Of a stretch of DNA of 50,579 bases, positions 8,712 to 16,958 are shown in pieces (the first letter of the stretch is position 1; the number at the start of each line of letters is the position of its first letter). The position numbers and the translations under genes are program-made. Under the pieces are notes generated by a model, which was given only the letters and a program-made list of their open reading frames with translations, did not search any database and had not been told where the DNA came from. This DNA is from an uncultured Clostridia bacterium (lineage in GTDB: Bacteria > Bacillota > Clostridia > Christensenellales > Borkfalkiaceae). Location: NCBI GenBank assembly GCA_949290575.1, contig CASESJ010000007.1, positions 1 through 50,579 on the forward strand, given 5' to 3'.

Positions 8712-10478
8712 TCACTCCACAGTCACGCTCTTTGCGAGATTTCTGGGCTTATCGGGGTCCCTGCCCGCAAGCACCGCCGTGCGGTACGCAACGAGCTGAA
8801 GAGCTTCCGCCGAAACAAAATGCGACAGGTGCGCAGGAACGGGCGGCAAAAGCCACGCCGCGCTCACTCTGCTTTCAAGCTCGTCGTACACGCTTTTCAG
8901 CGTCGTGACTACGGCAACTTTGCCCCTTCTGGACAAAATCTGTTCGACGGCATTTTTGCTCTTTTCTGCGAGCGACTGGTCGCAGATAATGACGACGGAC
9001 AGAACGTCCTCGTCAATTAGCGCGAGCGTGCCGTGCTTGAGTTCGCCTGCGGGATAGCCGTCGCTGAAGATATAGCTTACCTCTTTCAGCTTGAGCGACG
9101 CCTCCGTCGCGACGTCGGCGTCCCCGCCCCTGCCTATGAAGAAGACCGCCCGCGACGAGACGCACAACTGCGCAATGCGCAGGGAATTGAGCTCGTCGCA
9201 AGCCAGTTTTTCAACCTCGTCGGCGACGCGCAGCAATTCCCGCCTTCTGCAGGAATAATCGGGCAGCGAAGCCATAAGGTGAAAGCAGGCGAGCTGACCT
9301 GTGTAGCTCTTTGTTGCCGCAACGCATATTTCCACTCCTGCGCAGACGGGCAGAACCTTGTCGGCTATGCGCGTTATGACCGAATAGCCCGTATTTGTGA
9401 CGGCAACAAGGTACGCTCCCGCCTCCTTTAAAATGCCCGCAGCGCGCACGGTGTCTGCCGTTTCGCCGCTCTGACTGACGGCAATCACCACAGAATTTTT
9501 CGTCACCGCGGGCGGGTTATACCTCGCCTCGCTGGCTATGACCGCCTCCACAAAGCCGTCATATGCGCCGCACAGCAACCTCTTTGCCGACAGAGCCGCA
9601 TTGTAAGCCGTGCCGCACCCGACGAGCACTATCTTATCCGCGCGCCTCAGCCTCTCATACAGTCCGCCGCCCGCAGCGAGGGGAAATTTCTCACAGGTCG
9701 CCCTGATTGTGCGGGCATTGCTGCGTATTTCCCTGAGCATATAGTGCGGGCAATCTTCGCCAAGTCCGTCTGTCTGCTCCTTCTCAACGGGTACGAACGT
9801 ACGGGAAACCGACGTCGTTCCGTCAGAAAATATTTTACACTCCGAGCGGGAAATCAGGGCAATATCCCCCTCCTCGAGCACGCAGTATTCCTCCGCGCAG
9901 GCAGCCACGGCGGGAATGTCGCTGGCGGCAAAATATCCGTCCGCACCGCGCGCCATAATCACGGGACTGCCCCGCCTGACGGCGACAAAGCCTTCGTAAT
10001 CTTTGCACAAAATCGCCAACGCCCAGCAACCCGTAAGACGTGCACAGGTCTTATTCACGGCGGCAATAAGGTTTCCGTCGTAATATTCATCCAAAAGGTG
10101 CGCCACCACCTCGCTGTCGGTCTGCGAAAGAAAGGTGTGTCCCCGCGCGACAAGTTCGACTTTTACCGCGGAATAATTTTCTATAATGCCGTTATGCACC
10201 ACGGCAAAGCGATTGCAGCAATGGGGATGAGCGTTTATATCGCTCGCCTCGCCGTGAGTTGCCCAACGGGTGTGTCCTATACCCGTTGACCCGCACATAT
10301 TGCCGAGATACTGACTTAATCCGAGCACTCTTCCGCTGCGTTTGACGGTGTAAAAGCTGCCGTCGCAGAGGGTAGTTATGCCCGCCGAGTCGTAGCCGCG
10401 GTATTCGAGTTTTTCAAGACCTGAATATATAATTTCCGCCGCGCGCTCATCGCCCGCATACGCCACTATTCCGCACAT
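8712..10478 (-). CDS. glmS: Glutamine--fructose-6-phosphate aminotransferase
   Basis: A protein of about 588 residues that makes glucosamine-6-phosphate from fructose-6-phosphate and glutamine, the entry step to UDP-GlcNAc and peptidoglycan. The start is fixed at MCGIVAYAG because Cys2 is the glutaminase nucleophile; GAGGAGGGG precedes it. The N-terminal class II glutaminase domain is followed by two SIS sugar-isomerase domains and the conserved C terminus DKPRNLAKSVTVE. The frame is open further upstream, but those residues are inside glmM. The gene overlaps the end of glmM by 13 bp, implying translational coupling. No glmS ribozyme is possible in such an overlapping arrangement. Confidence 0.96.
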   Translation of the reverse strand: MCGIVAYAGDERAAEIIYSGLEKLEYRGYDSAGITTLCDGSFYTVKRSGRVLGLSQYLGNMCGSTGIGHTRWATHGEASDINAHPHCCNRFAVVHNGIIENYSAVKVELVARGHTFLSQTDSEVVAHLLDEYYDGNLIAAVNKTCARLTGCWALAILCKDYEGFVAVRRGSPVIMARGADGYFAASDIPAVAACAEEYCVLEEGDIALISRSECKIFSDGTTSVSRTFVPVEKEQTDGLGEDCPHYMLREIRSNARTIRATCEKFPLAAGGGLYERLRRADKIVLVGCGTAYNAALSAKRLLCGAYDGFVEAVIASEARYNPPAVTKNSVVIAVSQSGETADTVRAAGILKEAGAYLVAVTNTGYSVITRIADKVLPVCAGVEICVAATKSYTGQLACFHLMASLPDYSCRRRELLRVADEVEKLACDELNSLRIAQLCVSSRAVFFIGRGGDADVATEASLKLKEVSYIFSDGYPAGELKHGTLALIDEDVLSVVIICDQSLAEKSKNAVEQILSRRGKVAVVTTLKSVYDELESRVSAAWLLPPVPAHLSHFVSAEALQLVAYRTAVLAGRDPDKPRNLAKSVTVE

Positions 10479-11839
10479 TCTTCCCCTCCTCTTATAGCCG
10501 AAACGAGCCTGTCGCATAGCCTCACGCACAGATTTTCATCCTCGCCCTCGACCATAATTCTGACGACGTCCTCCGTGCCCGACGGACGGACGAGCACTCT
10601 GCCAGAGCCGCCCAAAAGTGCCTCGGCTCGCAACTTTTCCCTGTCGACTTCGGGACTGAACGCCGACATTTTATCGCTGACCGCAACCGAGGCGCACACC
10701 TGAGGAAAGACGGCAAGCCCGTCTGTCATAGCAGACGCGCGCACGCCCCAGCTCTTCATTGCCTGAGCCACGTACAGCGCGGTCACAATGCCGTCGCCCG
10801 TATTTTCGACCTTGCCGACTATTATATGTCCTGACTGCTCGCCGCCGAGCACTGCTCCGCAGCGACACATTTTTTCATAGACGAACCTGTCGCCAACTGC
10901 ACACCTTTCGACGGCAATTCCCTGCTCGCCGAGCGAACGGACGAGCCCCGAGTTGCTCATTACGGTAGCGACGATTTTGTTGCCCGAAAGTGCATTTTCG
11001 TCACTCAAAAAGCGGGCGAGAATGTATAAAATGCCGTCGCCGTCTATCACGCTCCCGTTTTCGTCCACGCAGATACATCTGTCCCCGTCGCCGTCGAAGG
11101 CAAAGCCTATGTCAAGCCCGCGGTCTTTTACGAGCGTTCTGAGCTTTGATATGTGCGTCGAGCCGACCTTATCGTTTACGTTAAACCCGTCGGGACGACA
11201 GCCCACACAGTGCACCTCCGCCCCAAGCGAGCGGAACACTCTTCCTGCAATGTTGTAAGCCGCTCCGTTGGCGCAGTCCAGACCTATTTTCATGCCCGAA
11301 AGAGGAAGAGAAACGAGGGTCATGAGATGGGCGATATAGTTATTTCTGCCCGCAACGTAGTCGACCGCCGCGCCGACGGCGACGCCGTCGGCGCGGCTGA
11401 CGGGATATGAAGACGGGTCGTCAAGGTAATTTTCTAACAGATTTATAACCTCGTCGCCCAACTTTTCGCCCTTTGAGTTGAGCAGTTTAATGCCGTTGTC
11501 GTAATATGGGTTATGACTTGCCGAAATTACTATGCCGCAGTCGAACATTCCGCACCTTGCCGCGAAGGACACGGACGGCGTAGTGGTGACATGCATAAGG
11601 TACGCGTCCGCGCCTGAAGACGTAAGTCCCGCGACGAGGGCGTATTCGAGCATATAGGAAGAACGCCTTGTATCCTTGCCGATGACGGCGCGGCATTTTG
11701 TGCCGTTGAGCGAGGAATAATACGCTCCGAGAAAGGCACCCGTTCTGAAAGCGTGTTCTGCGGTAAGCTGGCTGCCCGCGCGACCGCGGAAACCGTCCGT
11801 GCCGAAATATCTACCCGTTGAGATACCTCCCCGCGGCAC
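10466..11839 (-). CDS. glmM: Phosphoglucosamine mutase
   Basis: A 457-residue member of the alpha-D-phosphohexomutase family converting glucosamine-6-phosphate to glucosamine-1-phosphate. It has the N-terminal RYFGTDGFRGRAG motif, the active-site phosphoserine loop ISASHNPY, the metal-binding loop FDGDGDR and the C-terminal phosphate-binding RPSGTED. The start codon is GTG at 11839, with AGGAG five nt upstream; it overlaps the 3' end of the preceding acetyltransferase gene by 29 bp. A second GGGGAGG lies just inside the coding region but no usable start codon follows it. It sits between glmU-like and glmS, so three aminosugar steps are co-translated. Confidence 0.95.
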   Translation of the reverse strand: MPRGGISTGRYFGTDGFRGRAGSQLTAEHAFRTGAFLGAYYSSLNGTKCRAVIGKDTRRSSYMLEYALVAGLTSSGADAYLMHVTTTPSVSFAARCGMFDCGIVISASHNPYYDNGIKLLNSKGEKLGDEVINLLENYLDDPSSYPVSRADGVAVGAAVDYVAGRNNYIAHLMTLVSLPLSGMKIGLDCANGAAYNIAGRVFRSLGAEVHCVGCRPDGFNVNDKVGSTHISKLRTLVKDRGLDIGFAFDGDGDRCICVDENGSVIDGDGILYILARFLSDENALSGNKIVATVMSNSGLVRSLGEQGIAVERCAVGDRFVYEKMCRCGAVLGGEQSGHIIVGKVENTGDGIVTALYVAQAMKSWGVRASAMTDGLAVFPQVCASVAVSDKMSAFSPEVDREKLRAEALLGGSGRVLVRPSGTEDVVRIMVEGEDENLCVRLCDRLVSAIRGGEECAE

Positions 11840-12479
11840 CGCCGCTCCTGATTTTAAGTTGGCTTCTGCCCACGGCGAGAGAAAGGCTTTCCACCTCGCC
11901 GCTCAATGTAGTTCCCGCGGCGATATATGCGCCGTCGCCGATATGTGCGGGAGCGACTATGTTGCAGTTGCAGCCCAAAAAGCACCTGTTTCCGACGGTT
12001 GTACGGCTCTTTTTTCTGCCGTCGTAGTTGGCAAAGACAACGCCGCAACCGACGTTCACCCTCTCTCCGAGGTCGGCGTCGCCGATATATGCGAGGTGCG
12101 CCGCCTTACAGCCGTCGCCGAGACGAGAATTTTTGATTTCCACAAAGTCGCCCAGTCTGCAGTCGTTGCCGATTTCGCAACCGTCGCGGACATAGCAGAA
12201 AGGTCCCGCAGTACAGTGCGCGCCTATGCTCGAGCGGACAACGCGGCACTGTTCAACTTTGGTTTCTTCGCCGATTTTGCTGCTTTCTATCACACTGAAC
12301 GCACCTATTGACGCACCGCTTTCTATTTTGGTTGCACCTGTAATGCGACAGGGCGAATGAAGTTCAACGCCCGAAGAGATAATACAGTCCGCCTCCACCA
12401 GAATATCCTTTCCGAAGACGAGCACGCCGCATTTTTTCAGGCGGCGAATTGATTGATATTTTATTTTTTTGCGACCCAT
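11811..12479 (-). CDS. GlmU-like acetyltransferase domain protein (no uridylyltransferase half)
   Basis: About 222 residues that match only the C-terminal left-handed beta-helix acetyltransferase domain of GlmU: many hexapeptide repeats, the motif GPFCYVRDGCEIG, the catalytic region VEIKNS, then HLAYIGDADLGERVNVGCG, NYDGRKKSRT and VAPAHIGDGAYIAAGTT. The N-terminal pyrophosphorylase domain of bifunctional GlmU (about 230 residues) is absent and not encoded just upstream. It should acetylate glucosamine-1-phosphate; a separate uridylyltransferase would then be needed. It heads glmM-glmS. The start is uncertain: ATG at 12479 or a TTG at 12530, neither with a clear ribosome binding site. Confidence 0.85.
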   Translation of the reverse strand: MGRKKIKYQSIRRLKKCGVLVFGKDILVEADCIISSGVELHSPCRITGATKIESGASIGAFSVIESSKIGEETKVEQCRVVRSSIGAHCTAGPFCYVRDGCEIGNDCRLGDFVEIKNSRLGDGCKAAHLAYIGDADLGERVNVGCGVVFANYDGRKKSRTTVGNRCFLGCNCNIVAPAHIGDGAYIAAGTTLSGEVESLSLAVGRSQLKIRSGGAAGRYLNG

Positions 12480-12504
12480 GTATGATATGATATGCCGCGC
12501 GGGC

Positions 12505-12578
12505 AAATGTTTGTTACGCTGAATAGTCAACGCGCAAAATGTTTGCTACTTTAAATGCGACGGATAAATTTTTGTCAC
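12505..12578. repeat. Three spaced copies of a 13-base motif upstream of the glmU-like gene
   Basis: AAATGTTTGTTAC (12505-12517), AAATGTTTGCTAC (12537-12549) and AAATTTTTGTCAC (12566-12578) recur in the same orientation about every 29-32 bp, near three helical turns. They surround a TTGACT (minus strand, 12525-12530). They could be binding sites for a regulator. The remainder of 12480-12610 shows nothing else. Confidence 0.4.
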
Positions 12579-12610
12579 ACAAAAAATGCAATTAAGGCAT
12601 TTTTGTGCAT

Positions 12611-12656
12611 AAAAAAATCGTCCCCTTTCCGATTTCCCTCGGAAAGGGGACGATTT
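12611..12656 (-). terminator. Terminator of the 12702-16664 operon
   Basis: A long stem (about 12615-12632 with 12639-12656) is followed on the minus strand by seven T residues. It ends the transcript of the two secreted-protein genes. Confidence 0.88.
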
Positions 12657-12701
12657 AAAATTAATTATTTTTGCATAAAGCAAAATCGTTTAAATTGTAA
12701 A

Positions 12702-15700
12702 TCACTTCTTTTTATTTACGTCCGCGATAAGGTCAAGCGAGGCGAAGTCTGTCGATACGGTTTCAACCGATTGCCCTGCTTCACTCAATAAATTCACACT
12801 TGAAGTCGAAGTGTTATCAATCATATCGATTGCTCCGATACGCGTATTTCTTGCCGTGCTTACAGTCGAACCGTTGACAGTTACACTCGACAGCGTGCAG
12901 AACGTATATGTGCCTGGCTGAGAAATTACGAAGAAAATTTCGTTCATTGCACCGGTTACGGTATAAACATTAAGATTATCATCCTTCTGAACATTAGCTG
13001 ATGTATAAGTACCCTCAATATAATTGCCGTCAGGTCCCTTGATAGCTATAGACGATGTGTTGCTGTTGCCTGTCGATCTTGCCTGAATTACGAGAGTACC
13101 CGTACCCTGGAAGGTTACGCTGAGAGCTTCGTTCTTGATTTCGAGAACGTTGTTGTCAGGTCCTCTGTAAGCAACAGTACCGCCGGGAACGACCGTAATG
13201 AAGGAGTTAACGCCCGTGAAAGCTTCCTGACCGATAGTAAGATTAGCATTAGCGGGGTCGGAAACAGCAGCCGCGAGAGCGTCGAAGCTGTAGTGATTTT
13301 CTATGACATCCTCAATCCACTTCGCGTAGAGGGTGGTATCTTTTATAATTTGTGTATTTGCAAAATCAAATTCATTTCCGTCAGTACAGTCACTATCGGT
13401 ATACCAGCCGCCGAAAGTATAACCAACCGCCTTAGGCTCACTCGGCTCAGGCATCGTTTCCCCGTCCTTGACATCATAATCTTCAGGCATATTTTCAACC
13501 GTAACGCCAGGAAGATTAGCATCAAAAGTTACTGAATGATAAACTGAAGTTTCAACAAAAATTACGCTTAATTCACCTGAAAACGTTTTTGTTTCCGTAC
13601 CGTTCGAGCAAGTAACTTCTATTACAAAAGTGTGATAACCGACGCCGAGAGCAATTCCGTTTTCATCTATTTCTGCACCATTGTAGGAAATTATTTTAGA
13701 AGTTATTGTATAGCCTTCGTTATTTCCTAAAAGGTCAATTTCAAAATCGTCCAGAGTAACCGTAATAGTTCCATCGGCCTGAGCAATTTCTCTGTTTCCG
13801 ATATATTTCTTGTATACACTAAGACCTGTAGGTCCGACTGTGATGTCGTTTGGAATATCATTGCCTTCCAGTTCCTGAACCTTATGCGTTTTTCCGATAA
13901 AAGGCAACTCTTTTATGCCGTATAACGTTCCCGCATCTTCGTAAACGGGAATCCCCTGCGTATTCTCAGTTTTTAAAACCTCGCCAGACAGTGCATCCGT
14001 AACATCATCGAAAGACGAATACAGCGTTATACCCAAAGTATATGCCGTATCTGTTCCGGCAAAACCATTGAGTCCCTTCCTCGTAAACGATACATATATG
14101 GTGGCATTTACAGCATTTATGAAAACCCACGTTTCGGTGGAATCATAATGCGTTGTGCCAGACACAAAATCTCCAGCAAATATTTCGCCAGAATCAGTCT
14201 GCGATATAGCGTCGCCTTCTTCAATAAAGTCTATATTGTCAAGTTCGAAACGCTCTGTTGCGGGCGGTTCGCCACCCTGACCGTCGCCGACGCCTTCGGC
14301 AGAAACATAATAGAAATTAATACCCGAACCCGTAGACTGCAACTGGTAAACTCCGGGTTCTGTCACGTTGAAATAACATCCCACAACCTGACCGCCGGGA
14401 AGAACCAGTTTCATCATAGGATTTTCCTTATCAAACTTGATTTCCGTAGCCGCACCTGTCGAGCCTGAATAGAAATTGTTGTAATTAATATCGCTGCCGC
14501 TCTGCGCAGAATAAACTTTATACAGACCAACTTCACGCGTCGCAGTAGAACTCCTGCTGGCGGCAATGACGAGTATTTTTGAAGGATTGGCAGGCGTCGC
14601 TTTCTCGATATTTACCTTTAAACCGCCTTTTACTATATTATAGACTGCAGATACCGCCGTTTCGCTTACCGTACCATCGGTGTTCATATAGTCATTATCT
14701 TCATTTACTACAGTTATGCTTTCGGTTGTTACTGCATTCGAAGTGTTCTGGAAATACCAATAACCGGTAAGTGCGGAAAGATGCGTGCTGGTATCTCCGC
14801 TGACATATCTTACGCTGTCCCAGACAGCTTTTATATTCTCGTCGGTCGGCTCAGTAGTCAAGTCGATATCGTAAACGCCGTCCGTACTGTCGAAAACGCC
14901 TGTTGCGGTATCATTTTCTTGAGAATAATAGAATTTAAAACTCGTTATGTTTGCAGAGGCAAGTTCGTCGCTGCCAGAACTCGTAGAAACCGAGAACGAA
15001 CCGAGACCGAGAGTATTGTCCGGTCCCGCAACCAACCAATGATTGTCCTGCGCTTTACCGTTGGAAGAAAAGAATTTATTGAGCGTAGAGGAATTTTTCA
15101 ACAACTCGCCGGGAACGAAATAACCGGTATCTCCCGCCATTATTTCGCCGTCGCCCTTGCTCATATTTGCCTGAGCAGTTACGCCGAGTTCGCCCAGAAT
15201 GCTGTTGAAAGAAACATATCCGACCACTTCGACGGCGAGGTCGCCTTCCACTACGCCTATCGACGACGCCATGTCTGCAACATGACCTATCGCAAGTCCG
15301 ACAACGCTGTTGCCGCTCGTCGAATAATCCGAAGCGGCAACCAAAACTGTTGGTTCGCTCAGAATAAAGTTTGTTATGTTGCTGCCCTCGGCAGTCTTGC
15401 CGAAAAAGCCGACTGCGGGCGAAAAGCTGTACGAACTTTCGGAAACATCAGAACCTGAAGTTTCTATATACGCCGTGCCGTAAAGAGAGTTTTTAAGCTT
15501 GGTTTTGTCGGTAGTAACCTTAAGATTGCTGATTGTTTTTCCGTTTCCGTTAAAATCGCCGTAGAACGGATGAAGCTCCGTGCCGATAGGAGGTATCCAG
15601 TCATTCGCCGTTACCGATATGTCTTCTCCGACTTTAAAATAATACTTATTTGTTCCGAACCTGCCTGTATTGTTGAGCCAGGCAAGATTATAGATATGCC

Positions 15701-15893
15701 TTTCGTTCGTTATGATAAACGGGTCTGTCTCAGTACCGCTTCCGCTTTCGAAATAAGCGGCTGACGCACCTTCCATTTCAAGCTCGCGATTTATCATATC
15801 ACCCGCAAACCACGCGAAAACTGACCCTGCTATAAACAGAGTAAACAGTGTAACCATTATTAAGTTTGCAATTTTCACGAGCTTTAATTTCAT
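12702..15893 (-). CDS. Large secreted surface protein with SipW-type N terminus and InlB B-repeat
   Basis: A 1063-residue exported protein. Residues 1-6 are basic and 7-28 form a hydrophobic segment ending in FAWFAGD, the pattern of SipW-dependent signal peptides. A GLUG-like segment (PFYGDFNGNGKTISNL) lies around residues 100-125. Residues about 788-860 form a Listeria-Bacteroides (InlB B-type) repeat containing GYTFGGWYTDSDC and TLYAKW. The rest is Ser/Thr/Gly-rich beta sequence with no recognised enzyme motif. There is no LPXTG sortase site. Ribosome binding site AAGG. It follows the smaller secreted gene by 6 bp, so they are one operon. I infer a surface fibre or adhesin component. Confidence 0.8.
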   Translation of the reverse strand: MKLKLVKIANLIMVTLFTLFIAGSVFAWFAGDMINRELEMEGASAAYFESGSGTETDPFIITNERHIYNLAWLNNTGRFGTNKYYFKVGEDISVTANDWIPPIGTELHPFYGDFNGNGKTISNLKVTTDKTKLKNSLYGTAYIETSGSDVSESSYSFSPAVGFFGKTAEGSNITNFILSEPTVLVAASDYSTSGNSVVGLAIGHVADMASSIGVVEGDLAVEVVGYVSFNSILGELGVTAQANMSKGDGEIMAGDTGYFVPGELLKNSSTLNKFFSSNGKAQDNHWLVAGPDNTLGLGSFSVSTSSGSDELASANITSFKFYYSQENDTATGVFDSTDGVYDIDLTTEPTDENIKAVWDSVRYVSGDTSTHLSALTGYWYFQNTSNAVTTESITVVNEDNDYMNTDGTVSETAVSAVYNIVKGGLKVNIEKATPANPSKILVIAASRSSTATREVGLYKVYSAQSGSDINYNNFYSGSTGAATEIKFDKENPMMKLVLPGGQVVGCYFNVTEPGVYQLQSTGSGINFYYVSAEGVGDGQGGEPPATERFELDNIDFIEEGDAISQTDSGEIFAGDFVSGTTHYDSTETWVFINAVNATIYVSFTRKGLNGFAGTDTAYTLGITLYSSFDDVTDALSGEVLKTENTQGIPVYEDAGTLYGIKELPFIGKTHKVQELEGNDIPNDITVGPTGLSVYKKYIGNREIAQADGTITVTLDDFEIDLLGNNEGYTITSKIISYNGAEIDENGIALGVGYHTFVIEVTCSNGTETKTFSGELSVIFVETSVYHSVTFDANLPGVTVENMPEDYDVKDGETMPEPSEPKAVGYTFGGWYTDSDCTDGNEFDFANTQIIKDTTLYAKWIEDVIENHYSFDALAAAVSDPANANLTIGQEAFTGVNSFITVVPGGTVAYRGPDNNVLEIKNEALSVTFQGTGTLVIQARSTGNSNTSSIAIKGPDGNYIEGTYTSANVQKDDNLNVYTVTGAMNEIFFVISQPGTYTFCTLSSVTVNGSTVSTARNTRIGAIDMIDNTSTSSVNLLSEAGQSVETVSTDFASLDLIADVNKKK

Positions 15894-15899
15894 AACAGA

Positions 15900-16664
15900 T
15901 TAACCTTGTTGTTCAAGCTGAATTGCCGTAAAAGATATGTCGGTTTCAAAACTCATGGAAGTTGTAAAACTTATACCTTCAAGCTGATAAAGTCCGTTAG
16001 TTATCAGAGAGCTGTCGTAGTCCATAAAAAGATAGAGCGAAACCGTATTTTCGCCTGCGGCAGGCTGCCATTTATTGCTCAATGACAATGTCTGCACCTT
16101 CTGTGCCTGACCGCCAGTAAAAGTACCGTCCCAAAAACGCAACGCCGCCAAATTACCCGGAATAGTCAATTCTGTGGGATTGCCTTCGGCATTTTCCGTT
16201 ACTCCGCCCGTTGTTCCCTCGTCAGCAATGCCTGCACCGAGATTATAGAGCATTACAGCGTTTGACAACGCACTTACATAACCTACCGTACCGGAAGAGA
16301 CAGTAACGTCAGCAGATAAACACCTTATCGAAAGCGAACATGCAACATCAGCGTCGCTGACGGTTAAAGTGAGCTTTATTAGCACCGCCGTCGTCCCTTC
16401 ATCTTTATCGTTATAACTTGGCATAGTCTTCTGCGTATCGGGAATAGGCGCATCGGCAACCGAATAGCTGCCGTCCTTCTGTCTTGTCAGCCTGTATCTC
16501 TCAACTTTCAAATCAACCAGCTCGGGACCGAGGACTGACGTGCTTATGCCCTCGCCGCGGACGTCGTTTTTATTCGTAAACCAAGCGAAAATCGCCCAGA
16601 CGCAGAACGTCAGGCTTAAAACGAGACATATTACCGATATGCACAAGCGTTTTGTAATTTTCAT
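15900..16664 (-). CDS. Secreted protein with SipW-type signal peptide (TasA/camelysin-like size)
   Basis: A 254-residue protein. A basic start (MKITKR) and a hydrophobic stretch at about 7-28 end in FAWFTN, as in SipW-dependent precursors. The mature part is beta-rich, Ser/Thr/Gly-rich and has no enzymatic motif; its size fits TasA or camelysin-type fibre subunits, though sequence identity to them is not evident. No ribosome binding site is obvious upstream of the ATG. It is the first gene of a two-gene operon with the 1063-residue surface protein, and its promoter lies back to back with the ilvB promoter. The matching signal peptidase is about 24 kb away at 40464-41255. Confidence 0.75.
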   Translation of the reverse strand: MKITKRLCISVICLVLSLTFCVWAIFAWFTNKNDVRGEGISTSVLGPELVDLKVERYRLTRQKDGSYSVADAPIPDTQKTMPSYNDKDEGTTAVLIKLTLTVSDADVACSLSIRCLSADVTVSSGTVGYVSALSNAVMLYNLGAGIADEGTTGGVTENAEGNPTELTIPGNLAALRFWDGTFTGGQAQKVQTLSLSNKWQPAAGENTVSLYLFMDYDSSLITNGLYQLEGISFTTSMSFETDISFTAIQLEQQG

Positions 16665-16728
16665 CGGACGAACACCGGACGCGGGCGCACGCGCCGCGCG
16701 GAACTACATTTATAATAACTCAATTTAT

Positions 16729-16757
16729 ATTGTAACCCCAGTTGCAGGTTTTGTCAA
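16729..16757 (-). promoter_or_regulatory. Promoter of the two-gene secreted-protein operon
   Basis: On the minus strand TTGACA (16752-16757) and TACAAT (16729-16734) are 17 nt apart. The leader would be about 58 nt. Confidence 0.78.
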
Positions 16758-16859
16758 CACTACCGCCCAAATTAAACCCGCCCTTATACTGTATATTTGC
16801 ATAATTTACGAGCTTAAAAAGCCATGTCGCTTTATCGCACTCAATCGGTAAATTTATAC

Positions 16860-16888
16860 TTGACATAATCACGCGCGTGTTGTACAAT
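16860..16888 (+). promoter_or_regulatory. Promoter of the ilv-leu operon
   Basis: TTGACA at 16860-16865 and TACAAT at 16883-16888, spacer 17 nt. The leader of about 64 nt contains no T-box, leader peptide or attenuator that I can see, so regulation, if any, acts at the promoter. Confidence 0.82.
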
Positions 16889-16958
16889 AATAAAATAATA
16901 TTTATACTTTAATTTCTGCATAAACGCATAAAAACTCAATTTCACAAGGAGAGAGCGA

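Noticed and set aside
10479..10529. Upstream extension of glmS by 17 codons
   Set aside because: The glutaminase needs Cys at position 2, so the start must be at 10478; the extra codons lie inside glmM.
16889..16958. T-box or other amino-acid attenuator before ilvB
   Set aside because: The leader is only about 64 nt and contains no specifier loop, leader peptide or terminator.
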